A stretch of DNA of 64,000 nucleotides from Sedimentibacter acidaminivorans (GTDB taxonomy: Bacteria; Bacillota; Clostridia; Tissierellales; Sedimentibacteraceae), in assembly GCF_017873955.1 (NCBI RefSeq), contig NZ_JAGGKS010000002.1, positions 1 to 64,000 on the forward strand, in the 5' to 3' direction. The translations under genes were made by a program, and so were the position numbers. Positions within the stretch are counted from its first letter, which is position 1. The number at the start of each line of letters is the position of its first letter. The notes under the pieces were generated by a model, which saw only the letters and a list, made by a program, of their open reading frames with translations, was not told the DNA's origin and did not search any database. Shown in pieces: positions 1 to 7,986 of this stretch.

Positions 1-267
1 AAATTGCAACGATAATTAATTAATCAAATTTTTTTATTGGGTTCTACGAACCCTTAGTTAAAGTTACACAAAAACCACAGTCTTTTTTCACACTTTACTC
101 CTTAAATATATTTTTATTATTATTTCATTTCTCAAACTAAAAATTCATCCCATTTAATACTGAAAATATTTAACTACCCTTTTAAAGAAAAACATACCAA
201 AATAATATTTTCTAATAATCAAATACTATTAATATAAAATTAAATAATAAAATTAGAAAGGAAGCTT

Positions 268-471
268 ATGATTAGATCACATTATAACGTATCAAGATTA
301 TTAAATACTCAAATGAAAACTCAAGTAAAAAATGCATTAAATGAAATAGATGGCGTCAAAATGGTTAATGTAGATTTAGCAAGAAGTTCTATAGAAGTTG
401 GATATGATGAATCGATAGATGAAAGCACAATAAAACAATGTATAGAAAATGTAGGTTGTAAATTTGAATGA
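268..471 (+). CDS. HMA-fold (heavy-metal-associated-like) small protein lacking the CxxC motif
   Basis: This 67-residue protein has the length and beta-alpha-beta pattern of the HMA/CopZ fold. The segment VKNALNEIDGVKMVNVDLAR followed by a strand ending in EVGYD and a helix with TIKQCIENVGC matches the family's second half well. The metal-binding MxCxxC loop expected near the N-terminus is absent: that stretch reads NVSRLLNTQ, and the only cysteines lie near the C-terminus. Copper binding in the usual way is therefore unlikely. GAAAGGAAG lies just before the ATG. It stands alone, followed by a possible 56-residue ORF. I infer a degenerate or repurposed HMA domain. Confidence 0.7.
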   Translation: MIRSHYNVSRLLNTQMKTQVKNALNEIDGVKMVNVDLARSSIEVGYDESIDESTIKQCIENVGCKFE

Positions 472-518
472 TAATGACTTTAGTTTTCATACTAAATAAA
501 AGAAACGACTTTTAAATT

Positions 519-689
519 ATGATTAACAACAAAAATCGAATGAGAGATAGGGAAAAAAGCAATGCTGAATTAAGAAAAATAGACCCAAAAAATAATGCTG
601 ATGTTGGAATTATAAATGGTCAAATAATAGGTGTTCATGAAGGCAAAAACGAAAAACGAAGACCTGAATTTAAAAATAAGAAAGATTAA
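519..689 (+). CDS. Small highly charged hypothetical protein (56 aa)
   Basis: An open frame from ATG 519 to TAA 687-689 encodes 56 residues rich in Lys, Arg, Asn and Glu, with no membrane segment and no cysteine. A short central hydrophobic run, DVGIINGQIIGVHEGK, is its only non-charged part. No convincing ribosome binding site precedes the ATG; an internal ATG at 540 is no better. It fills most of the gap between the HMA-like gene and a strong hairpin at 698-741, which supports it as a real transcribed unit. The family is not recognised and it may be spurious. Confidence 0.35.
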   Translation: MINNKNRMRDREKSNAELRKIDPKNNADVGIINGQIIGVHEGKNEKRRPEFKNKKD

Positions 690-697
690 AATTAAAA

Positions 698-741
698 AAA
701 GAGATGGGATAATGTTAATAATCATTAAATCGCATCTCTTT
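698..741. terminator. Bidirectional hairpin terminator, stronger on the minus strand
   Basis: AAAGAGATG at 698-706 pairs with CATCTCTTT at 733-741. Read on the minus strand, the stem is followed by seven U residues, a good intrinsic terminator for the hydratase gene and the transporter remnant. On the plus strand it closes the two small genes, but with a weaker U tract. Confidence 0.7.
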
Positions 742-756
742 ATTCTAACTGTTTAT

Positions 757-900
757 TTATAATGGCAATATAGCTTTTCCAAATTCATTATTTACTATTT
801 GCCCTACAGAATTATATATTGCAGATAATCCACAGAAAATACCCACATATCCTGCTGCTGCAATAAATTTATTTTATCCTTCATTTGGATTTAAATCTAC
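757..900 (-). pseudogene. 3' remnant of a GPR1/FUN34/YaaH (SatP) acetate uptake transporter gene
   Basis: Read on the minus strand, codons between about 876 and the TAA at 757-759 give GYVGIFCGLSAIYNSVGQ and then NNEFGKAILPL. This is the typical C-terminal end of YaaH/SatP acetate-succinate channels (GIFCGxSAIY and GxxLPL). Only about 37 codons survive, cut off upstream by an in-frame TAA at 874-876, and the reading frame runs directly on from the stop codon of the neighbouring hydratase gene. The rest of the roughly 190-residue protein, including the NPAPLGL signature, is missing. I infer deletion of a former transporter gene at this junction. Confidence 0.75.
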
Positions 901-1827
901 TTAACGTATAGTGTTTTGAATTGCTTCCGGTAAATATTTGATTATATCACCTGCAACTAATGAATATTCTCCAACATTACTATTTCCTATATCCCCAGCT
1001 AAGCCGTGCAAGTAAACAGATAGTCTTAACGCATCTATAATATATATTTTTTGTCCAATAAAAGAAGCAACAATTCCAGTCAATACATCTCCACTACCAG
1101 CCGTAGCCATTCCTGGATTTCCCGTTGTATTTACATACGCATATCCTTCTGGACAACACACAATAGTTCTTGCACCTTTTAAAATTAAATAAACATTGTA
1201 TTTATTTGAAAATTCAGTAGCTTTATCAATAATATCTTTTCTGACATATGAAACATCTTTTTTTAATAAGTTTGCAAATTCACCATAATGAGGTGTTAAT
1301 ACAATATTTTGTTTATGATTTTTCAACATTTCTAACTTTAGTTGATTTATCCCTTCTGCATCAATCACTAATGTTTGACTAGCACTTTTAATAATGAATT
1401 CTAAAATATTTTTATAGTTTCGCATATTTGCACAACCTGAACCAGTGGCAATCACGTCTGAAAATTGTATTAATTCTCTATTTAAATCACTAAATGATAG
1501 ATTTTGTTCGTCAAAAGAATATGTTAATGCTTCTAAAGACATGGAATCAACTATAGTATAAATTGAATTTGTTACAAACCCCTTTACAAGTCCTGAACCA
1601 CTTCGTAACGCAGCGTTTAAATTTAATACACAGGCACCAGCCATACCTTTAGAACCAGACAAAAATCCAACTCTACCATATGTACCCTTATGTGAATCTC
1701 TAGCTCTTTTCTTAATAAAATCTTTTATATCTGCATGTTCCGTAAGATTAATTTTGGAATTCTCACCTTTTATCAACACATTAGATGTATCAGTTTTACC
1801 TAGTATATAATCATCGAAATTGTTCAT
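901..1827 (-). CDS. nnrD: ADP/ATP-dependent NAD(P)H-hydrate dehydratase (standalone NnrD domain)
   Basis: This cytoplasmic metabolite-repair enzyme dehydrates the damaged hydrated form of NAD(P)H, using ADP or ATP. About residues 40-305 match the ribokinase-like NnrD/CARKD domain: HKGTYGRVGFLSGSKGMAGA, LTPHYGEF, LILKGARTIV, and the nucleotide/Mg loop NPGMATAGSGDVLTG. The first 35 or so residues are unlike the usual enzyme. Bacteria often carry this domain fused behind the NnrE epimerase in a protein of about 500 residues; here the epimerase half is absent. GGAGCG lies upstream of the chosen ATG. The gene ends against the YaaH remnant and shares its terminator. Confidence 0.9.
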   Translation of the reverse strand: MNNFDDYILGKTDTSNVLIKGENSKINLTEHADIKDFIKKRARDSHKGTYGRVGFLSGSKGMAGACVLNLNAALRSGSGLVKGFVTNSIYTIVDSMSLEALTYSFDEQNLSFSDLNRELIQFSDVIATGSGCANMRNYKNILEFIIKSASQTLVIDAEGINQLKLEMLKNHKQNIVLTPHYGEFANLLKKDVSYVRKDIIDKATEFSNKYNVYLILKGARTIVCCPEGYAYVNTTGNPGMATAGSGDVLTGIVASFIGQKIYIIDALRLSVYLHGLAGDIGNSNVGEYSLVAGDIIKYLPEAIQNTIR

Positions 1828-1995
1828 TTTTACGCTCCATTAGTTAACATAATATTTTAATTGTTTATCTATTTTTTAAATATATATTTTTTTTATACTA
1901 ACATATACTATATATTATGTAAATAAAAAGACTGATTATTTAACTATACAAAATCAATTTTAATATGTTTAAATTAATATAATAATTTAAATCTA

Positions 1996-2023
1996 TTGAC
2001 ATTATTATTGCTAATAGTATAAT
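1996..2023 (+). promoter_or_regulatory. Sigma-A-type promoter of the DUF155 pair
   Basis: TTGACA at 1996-2001 and TATAAT at 2018-2023 are separated by 16 bases. Transcription would begin near 2030. That leaves almost no leader for an ATG at 2033, and so supports translation from the ATG at 2054, which has GGTG six bases upstream. Confidence 0.7.
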
Positions 2024-2053
2024 TGTATTAAAATGGAAAGCACGGTGAATAAT

Positions 2054-2878
2054 ATGAATGACTTAATTTTTAAAACATATGCAGTTACTAATGAAATCGA
2101 ACTTAATAAAATTGCAGAAGAATGTAATATCAAGAAAAAATACACTTGGGAAGAGCCTCTTATTCTTCAACAAGATATACTTGAAAGAATAATCAAAGAA
2201 AAATCAGAAGAAAATGAAAAAATATTAGTTTTTTCTTTTGGTAGCATTGTTTTTGTTAATTCAACTATTGAGCATACAGAAATATTCATGCGATATTTAA
2301 AAAATATTGAACCTGATATTGATATTGAACATTACAACACATTTCAAGATGACTATGCTCTACATCATGTGGAAGGTGAAGAAATTGAATTTACAGACAG
2401 TTTTGTTCAAATTCCAAACATGGAATTATTTTATCCTGAGCTTGTATCAATTGTAATTGCAAAATCTGTTGCACTTGAAAGAATAGAAAAACAACTTAGC
2501 AAAATCCTAGATGATCTTGAAATTAAAATTGATAATCTTGAAAAGGGAAAACTAAATATTGGTAACAAAGAACTAGCTAGGACTACATCAAGAATTGTCA
2601 GACACGAATACAATACTATTGCTTATATAATGATTTTAGATAAGCCAGATATCACTTGGATAAACAGTGATGCCGCATATTTTTATGAACAAATGTCAGA
2701 ATTTTTTGAATTAAACGATAGATATGAAATAATTAAAAGCAAAACTGAAATATTAAAAAGTATAATTGATGGGCTTGGTTCTATAAGTAATTCAATAAGA
2801 GGATTATTTGTAGAATGGGTAATTGTTCTTCTAATAGTTGCTGAAGTAGTTCTAATGCTACTTGATTTATTAAAATAA
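2054..2878 (+). CDS. DUF155/RMD1-family protein with C-terminal membrane anchor (first paralogue)
   Basis: About 274 residues. The family signature (RMD1/Sif2, DUF155) is visible as FSFGSIVFVN near residue 60, ELVSIVIAKSVALERIEKQL in the middle, ELNDRYEIIKSKTEIL near residue 220, and a closing hydrophobic segment (WVIVLLIVAEVVLMLLDLL) that should anchor the protein in the membrane with its bulk in the cytoplasm. The function of bacterial members is unknown; yeast and human relatives are mitochondrial. An ATG at 2033 is also in frame, but promoter position and the GGTG site favour 2054. It is followed 12 bases later by a second, diverged copy. Confidence 0.85.
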   Translation: MNDLIFKTYAVTNEIELNKIAEECNIKKKYTWEEPLILQQDILERIIKEKSEENEKILVFSFGSIVFVNSTIEHTEIFMRYLKNIEPDIDIEHYNTFQDDYALHHVEGEEIEFTDSFVQIPNMELFYPELVSIVIAKSVALERIEKQLSKILDDLEIKIDNLEKGKLNIGNKELARTTSRIVRHEYNTIAYIMILDKPDITWINSDAAYFYEQMSEFFELNDRYEIIKSKTEILKSIIDGLGSISNSIRGLFVEWVIVLLIVAEVVLMLLDLLK

Positions 2879-2890
2879 AGGATGTGTAAT

Positions 2891-3706
2891 ATGAATAAAA
2901 TAACTTTTTATACATATAAGGTAGCTACAAGATTACCACTATTAAAGATATCTTCATTTTTTAATATAAAGCAAGATACAGGTTGGAAAGAGTATGTTAA
3001 AATAGATAGGATAGAAATAGAAAATATACTTAAATATTCTTCATCAAAAAAGGCAGTTTACTTATACAAATATGGATGCATTACATTTATAGATTTTAAT
3101 CAAAATGAGATTTATATTTTTCTTGAATACTTAAAAAAAATATTCGTAGAATTAGATAACAAGCTGCTTTCTAAGTTTAACGATACACACACAATTTATC
3201 TTACATCTGATGACACAGTAGCTTTATGGAAAGGCTCCGAAGAACAATTTCACTATCATAATAAAACAAATGATATCGTAGCATCAGTTTTAGCAAAGTC
3301 TATTGAACTTCACAAAATAGAAACAGAACTTTCGGATGTTTTAGATAGTTCAGGTAAACTTATTTCCTATTTAAACAAAGGATCTCTAAAAGCAAATACA
3401 AAAAAAGTAATTTCAATCATTGCAAAATGTATCAGATTTAAATATAGAAGTATTGAAAGCATAAAAATTCTCGATAAGCCTCTTGAATTTAATAGAACAA
3501 TAGAAGCAAGGCAAACATTTGATGTAATGAGTGAATATTTTGAACTAAAAGATAGATATACTATTTTATCAGATAGAATGAATATTTTAGATTCAATTAC
3601 TGGAGAATATTTCAGTTATAGAAACATGCAAGCAGAAAAAAGACTATTATTATTTGAAATATTACTACTTAGTATCTTTCCTCTTTTACAAATAATTTCA
3701 AAATAA
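2891..3706 (+). CDS. DUF155/RMD1-family protein with C-terminal membrane anchor (second paralogue)
   Basis: About 271 residues, arranged like the preceding gene: YKYGCITFIDF (equivalent to FSFGSIVFVN), DIVASVLAKSIELHKIETEL, ELKDRYTILSDRMNIL, and a C-terminal hydrophobic tail (LLLFEILLLSIFPLL). AAAGG at 2877-2881 directly after the first gene's stop serves the ATG at 2891; an ATG at 2882 would abut that site. The two genes form a short operon and, by inference, may make a hetero-oligomer. The sequences have diverged widely, so the duplication is not recent. Confidence 0.82.
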   Translation: MNKITFYTYKVATRLPLLKISSFFNIKQDTGWKEYVKIDRIEIENILKYSSSKKAVYLYKYGCITFIDFNQNEIYIFLEYLKKIFVELDNKLLSKFNDTHTIYLTSDDTVALWKGSEEQFHYHNKTNDIVASVLAKSIELHKIETELSDVLDSSGKLISYLNKGSLKANTKKVISIIAKCIRFKYRSIESIKILDKPLEFNRTIEARQTFDVMSEYFELKDRYTILSDRMNILDSITGEYFSYRNMQAEKRLLLFEILLLSIFPLLQIISK

Positions 3707-3736
3707 GTTAATTTTAAATATAATGTAAATGTTTTT

Positions 3737-3785
3737 ACTGTGTAATTTCCTTTAAAGTAAACTACACAGTACCCAACTTTAAAGG
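3737..3785. repeat. Two overlapping, mutually exclusive inverted repeats between convergent genes
   Basis: ACTGTGTA (3737-3744) pairs with TACACAGT (3763-3770), and CCTTTAAAGT (3749-3758) pairs with ACTTTAAAGG (3776-3785). The arms interleave, so only one hairpin can form at a time unless they make a pseudoknot. They lie between the 3' ends of the DUF155 pair and the GGDEF gene. Neither stem is followed by a proper U tract, so a terminator role is uncertain. Confidence 0.45.
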
Positions 3786-3818
3786 CCTAAACAAACTACT
3801 TCATTTGAGCCCTCCATT

Positions 3819-5480
3819 TCACCTCATCATTGTTTCATTTAATAAATTTTTTACAATTGTGATATTTCGTCCCATGTCTTTAGCTTTATAAAGTTCTTCA
3901 TCTGCAATTTTAACCATTTGAGATATATCATTTAAAAAAGAAGCTTTTCCTATTACTCCACCTACGCTTATTGTTATAACCATGTCCTTATTATTGCTCA
4001 TATAATCCAAAGATAATTTTTCAACTTCTTTTCTTATAGTATTACCTACTTCTAATGCTTGGTCGTAGGTTATGCCTTTTACACTATATATGAATTCTTC
4101 TCCACCATATCTTCCAAATATGTTTTTATGTATTTGTATATCTTTTATGCAATTTGCAACTTTTATAAGACATACGTCTCCTTTAAGATGACCCCAGTAA
4201 TCATTATATTTCTTAAAATTATCAATATCTATCATAAATAAAGCAATGGTTTCATTTTTTAACAAAGATTCTTTCCATGTATTATTTAAATAATAATTAA
4301 TATACCTTCTATTTGGGATATTAGTAAGTTCATCTTCTAATGCCTTTTTTTCTAAAATTTCATTTGACCTTTTTATGTATTCTAACTCTCTTTTTTGATT
4401 TGAAATTTCCATTTCTAATCTATGATTAATAATTCTAATTTTTTCAAGCTTGTCCGTTTCTTTTAAATAACCTAATTCAATTTTTATAACCTCAAGTTTA
4501 TTTCCTAAATTTGAAGTCATGATTTCTTCGTTTAATCTACAGTATCTTTTATAATATTCAAGTGATACTCTAAAATTAGCTATTTTTTCATAATAGTCAG
4601 CTACAGTTTTACACATTTGACTTAATTTTTTCTTTGCATTAATTTCTTCCGCATATTGTATTGCCTTCTCATAATAAAATAAATACTTTTCTGTATCTAT
4701 TTCCAATTCCATTTTTGCAATATTCTCTAATACATCTATAGCGTAAAACTTATTATTTATACTATCTAACCTACGTAGAGCACTAAAAAAATATTCTTTT
4801 GCCTTAATGTAATTATTATACATATAGTGTACTTTTCCTAATTTGTTTTCAATTTCCCCAAGTACAACCATATCGTTTTCAACTTTAAGAATATCATAAC
4901 TTTTAGTATAACATTTCAAAGCTTTATCAAATTTATTTTCTATAAAATAAATTTCACCAATATTACTAAATAGAGAAGCTGTATTTATTTTATAATTATT
5001 ACTAACACATATGTCAAGGGCGCTATTATAATATTCTAATGCTTTATCGTACTCAGCACACTCTCGATAAACCTCTCCAATATTATTTAAAACACAACTT
5101 AATAAAAAATCGTCTCTAAATTCATCTAACATATCCTTAACTTTTAATAAAAATTTAAGGGATTCTTCATACATTGAACTATAAAAATAAGCAATGCCAA
5201 TAAGATTTAATGATTTAATTTGTCCTAACATATCCTGCAAATATTCAAATATTTCATATGCATTATACGAATAATCAAGCATTTTACTTATTTCAGATTT
5301 TGCTCTACAAGCAAAAGCCTTAGAAACCAACGCATACCCTTCTTCTGCATTTAAATTATTTTTTTTTGCCATGCTATATACTTCATTACTAATTTCATAT
5401 GATTTATCAGGATTAATTGTAGATAGTTTTTTTGCTTCATTTAGCATTATATATATTTCTTCAAATATGGTTTTCGACAT
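3819..5480 (-). CDS. TPR-repeat diguanylate cyclase (GGDEF domain)
   Basis: About 553 residues and cytoplasmic, with no membrane segment. Residues of roughly 30-340 form tandem tetratricopeptide repeats (for example LNNIGEVYRECAEYDKALEY and FSNIGEIYFIENKFDKALKC), then a coiled coil, then a GGDEF domain with LTNIPNRRYINYYL, FMIDIDNFKKYND and the active-site loop GRYGGEEF. This should make c-di-GMP from GTP. The RxxD product-inhibition site expected just before GGEEF is not present (IHKN instead), so feedback inhibition is unlikely. GAGGG eight bases before the ATG at 5480 decides the start; an in-frame ATG at 5516 has a cramped site. Partners binding the TPRs are unknown. Its product is a plausible ligand for the riboswitch at 16405-16500. 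Confidence 0.9.
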   Translation of the reverse strand: MSKTIFEEIYIMLNEAKKLSTINPDKSYEISNEVYSMAKKNNLNAEEGYALVSKAFACRAKSEISKMLDYSYNAYEIFEYLQDMLGQIKSLNLIGIAYFYSSMYEESLKFLLKVKDMLDEFRDDFLLSCVLNNIGEVYRECAEYDKALEYYNSALDICVSNNYKINTASLFSNIGEIYFIENKFDKALKCYTKSYDILKVENDMVVLGEIENKLGKVHYMYNNYIKAKEYFFSALRRLDSINNKFYAIDVLENIAKMELEIDTEKYLFYYEKAIQYAEEINAKKKLSQMCKTVADYYEKIANFRVSLEYYKRYCRLNEEIMTSNLGNKLEVIKIELGYLKETDKLEKIRIINHRLEMEISNQKRELEYIKRSNEILEKKALEDELTNIPNRRYINYYLNNTWKESLLKNETIALFMIDIDNFKKYNDYWGHLKGDVCLIKVANCIKDIQIHKNIFGRYGGEEFIYSVKGITYDQALEVGNTIRKEVEKLSLDYMSNNKDMVITISVGGVIGKASFLNDISQMVKIADEELYKAKDMGRNITIVKNLLNETMMR

Positions 5481-5718
5481 AATAATATCCCTCATTTTAT
5501 CATTCAATAATGTCATTTACTTCCATCATTTAAATATATTCTACAATATTTCCACTAATTCAACAAGTTATTTTTTTATTTAATATTGATGTCGAAAATC
5601 ATAATTTAAGCAATAGAAAAATAAAGTAGTTACAATTACTGCTTTTATTAAAATAATATGTTTAAAAAGCATTTTTTATTGGTATATTATATTATATATA
5701 TAATTCTAGGAGGTTCAA

Positions 5719-6486
5719 ATGAAAAATTTATTTGATTTAAATGGAAAGGTAGCTGTTATTACTGGTGCATCTTCTGGTTTAGGAATACAATTTGCTAAAG
5801 CTCTTGCTAATCAAGGTGCTGATATTTGTATACTGGCAAGAAGAATGGAAAAACTAAATATAGTAAAAAATGATATTGAGTCTTTAGGTGTACGATGTCT
5901 AGCTTTACAGTGTGATGTTACAAAAAATGATCAAATCAAAGCATCAGTAAAAGCTATAAAAGATAACTTTGGAAAAATTGACATATTAGTTAATAATGCG
6001 GGTGTTGGAGTAATGAATCCTGCTGAAGATCAAACTGATGAAGCATGGCAACAAGTTGTAGATATTAATTTAAGTAGCGTTTATTATTTTGCAAGAGAAG
6101 TTGGAAAAATAATGATTGAAAATAACTATGGAAAAATAATAAATGTTGGCTCTATACATAGTAAAGTAGCAATGTCTGGATTACCAATTTCAGCATACTG
6201 TGCTACAAAAGGTGCAGTATTAATGCTTTCAAAAGAATTAGCAAATGAATGGGCAAAATATAATATTACTGTAAATACAATTGGACCAGCATATTTTCCA
6301 AGTGAAATGACTGAATCTGTAATTTCAGATGACGGTTTTATGCAAGTAATAAAAACATATTGTCCAATGGGCAGACCAGGAAGAGATGGCGAGCTAGATG
6401 GAGCTATAGTTTACTTCGCTTCAGATGCATCAAGCTACACTACAGGTCAATATCTTGCGATAGATGGTGGCTGGACATCAATCTAA
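5719..6486 (+). CDS. SDR-family NAD(P)-dependent oxidoreductase (gluconate 5-dehydrogenase / 3-oxoacyl reductase type)
   Basis: A 255-residue classical short-chain dehydrogenase. The cofactor motif is TGASSGLG near residue 18, the NNAGVG motif lies near residue 95, the catalytic Ser is in NVGSIHSKVA, the YxxxK motif is YCATK, and the C-terminal loop is GQYLAIDGGW. Length and motifs fit the gluconate 5-dehydrogenase-like branch, but the substrate cannot be read from the sequence. AGGAGG precedes the ATG. No neighbour gives a pathway; the next gene has its own promoter. Confidence 0.85.
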   Translation: MKNLFDLNGKVAVITGASSGLGIQFAKALANQGADICILARRMEKLNIVKNDIESLGVRCLALQCDVTKNDQIKASVKAIKDNFGKIDILVNNAGVGVMNPAEDQTDEAWQQVVDINLSSVYYFAREVGKIMIENNYGKIINVGSIHSKVAMSGLPISAYCATKGAVLMLSKELANEWAKYNITVNTIGPAYFPSEMTESVISDDGFMQVIKTYCPMGRPGRDGELDGAIVYFASDASSYTTGQYLAIDGGWTSI

Positions 6487-6518
6487 AATAAAACAATCTA
6501 TCTTATCACTCTTGTTTC

Positions 6519-6551
6519 ATGATATATCAATTAATATCATTGATATATCAT
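6519..6551 (+). promoter_or_regulatory. Candidate operator: two TGATATATCA palindromes 21 bp apart
   Basis: The 10-bp palindrome TGATATATCA occurs at 6520-6529 and again at 6541-6550, centre to centre 21 bp, which is two turns of the helix. With the flanking base they also form an 11-bp inverted repeat. The second copy overlaps the -35 element of the downstream promoter. This is the geometry expected for a repressor dimer pair; the regulator is unknown. Confidence 0.5.
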
Positions 6552-6568
6552 AATTATTTTGGTATAAT
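6540..6568 (+). promoter_or_regulatory. Sigma-A promoter of the O-antigen-ligase-like gene
   Basis: TTGATA at 6540-6545 and TATAAT at 6563-6568 with a 17-base spacer give a near-consensus promoter. The predicted start near 6575 places the hairpin at 6576-6615 at the very 5' end of the mRNA. Confidence 0.7.
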
Positions 6569-6575
6569 AAATCAA

Positions 6576-6615
6576 TTAAGTAATGTTATTTAATAGCTTA
6601 AATAACATTACTTAA
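6576..6615 (+). repeat. Perfect 18-bp hairpin at the predicted mRNA 5' end
   Basis: TTAAGTAATGTTATTTAA (6576-6593), a 4-base loop TAGC, then its exact complement (6598-6615). It lies about 30 bases before the start codon and leaves the ribosome site CTAGAGG unpaired. Placed at the transcript's 5' terminus, it could protect the mRNA from 5'-dependent decay. It could also serve as a weak terminator for the SDR gene, as UUUUA follows. Confidence 0.6.
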
Positions 6616-6646
6616 TTTTATATAAATTATATCCTAGAGGTTTGAA

Positions 6647-7984
6647 ATGGGCTTAACAGACAAAGAAAAATTATATATATCAAATGAATCGAATACTGTT
6701 ATTACATTAATAAAAGAATTTAAAAATATTGCAAAATTTACAATATTAATTGCTCTTGCTGGAATTCCATTGGTATTTTTACCACTTGGAAAAGAATTTG
6801 ATCACTTTTATTTACCAAAAGTTGTAGCCATGTTCATATTAGTATTTAGCTTTTTAAGTTTATTCATTTTGAATTTCAAAAATGTTGGAAAAATCATAGA
6901 AAACGATTGGATTGACAAATCACTTCTAATATATTTTTTTCTACTAATTATCTCAGTTTTTTTTGCAGATAATTTTTACTTAGCAATATTTGGGTCTGTA
7001 GACAGATTAGAAGGCATAATAACTATTTCAATGTATATGATTTTATTTCTAATCGCGCGTTATTGCTCAAAAACAAATGACAAATTTTATTTAATAATAC
7101 TGTTAACGGCTATCCTCGTTTCAATATATGGAATATTTCAGCATTTTGGACTTGACCCATTTATTAGAGATGCAATTAGAACTAATTGGGGATATAGATC
7201 TTTTTCGACAATGGGAAATCCAAATTTTCTTGGAACCTATTTAGTTTTAATGATACCTATTTCAATTTATTTTTTTATCATTAGAAAGCTAAAAACAGGA
7301 CTATTATTTTATTCTATATTGCTATATTGCCTCTTATGTACAAGCACTAGGGGTTCATGGTTAGGTAGTATAGCATCTATGGTGAGTTTTTCATCACTAC
7401 ACTATTATTTTTACAAAATTAAGAAAGATGAACTTAATAGATATATAATTTTGTTATTTTTGTCAATTATAATTGTTTTATTGTATGATTTTCAAACGCA
7501 AGGTGAATTGCTAAATAGATTTTTATCAATTACTAATGATGCAAGAATTTTGCTTACTAATGGTGAAAATTCAGACTACACAGGTGCTCATAGAGGTTTT
7601 ATTTGGAAAAGAGTTGTTGAACTTATTAAAAATCGACCAATATTCGGATATGGTATAGAAAATCTTGGAATTACTTTCGAAAAATATTATCAAAAGGATA
7701 TGATTGGCTTATGGGGCAATGTTATAAATGTTGACAGAGCTCATAACGAATATTTACATATTGCAGTTTCATCAGGAATTCCATCGCTTATTGCTTATCT
7801 AACATTTTTAACACTAATACTCAAGAATGGTTTATGTAAAATAAGGCATGATAAATACATGTTGTTACTCATATCAAGTATTATAGGGTATCTGGTTGCT
7901 GCCTTTTTTAATATAAGTGTTGTTTCAGTAGTTTATGTATATTGGATATTCTTAGGTTTAATTGCAACAAAGGTTATTAATTAA
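6647..7984 (+). CDS. O-antigen ligase / Wzy-like polysaccharide polymerase family membrane protein
   Basis: A 445-residue protein with about eleven predicted membrane helices spread over its length. It shows the Wzy_C/O-antigen-ligase pattern: FSTMGNPNFLGTYL, CTSTRGSWLGS in the middle, a large extracellular loop with GAHRGFIWKRVVEL, PIFGYGIENLG and VDRAHNEYLHIAVSSG, then more helices. In a single-membrane organism this fold transfers or polymerises surface glycans or teichoic-acid-like polymers; the substrate is unknown. CTAGAGG before the ATG is a fair ribosome site. It ends two bases from the convergent Tad operon, with no other glycan genes close by. Confidence 0.8.
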   Translation: MGLTDKEKLYISNESNTVITLIKEFKNIAKFTILIALAGIPLVFLPLGKEFDHFYLPKVVAMFILVFSFLSLFILNFKNVGKIIENDWIDKSLLIYFFLLIISVFFADNFYLAIFGSVDRLEGIITISMYMILFLIARYCSKTNDKFYLIILLTAILVSIYGIFQHFGLDPFIRDAIRTNWGYRSFSTMGNPNFLGTYLVLMIPISIYFFIIRKLKTGLLFYSILLYCLLCTSTRGSWLGSIASMVSFSSLHYYFYKIKKDELNRYIILLFLSIIIVLLYDFQTQGELLNRFLSITNDARILLTNGENSDYTGAHRGFIWKRVVELIKNRPIFGYGIENLGITFEKYYQKDMIGLWGNVINVDRAHNEYLHIAVSSGIPSLIAYLTFLTLILKNGLCKIRHDKYMLLLISSIIGYLVAAFFNISVVSVVYVYWIFLGLIATKVIN

Positions 7985-7986
7985 TT

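Noticed and set aside
37-53. GGGTT-loop-AACCC hairpin at the left edge as a terminator
   Set aside because: Neither strand has a U tract after the stem; it is kept only as part of the leader-peptide idea.
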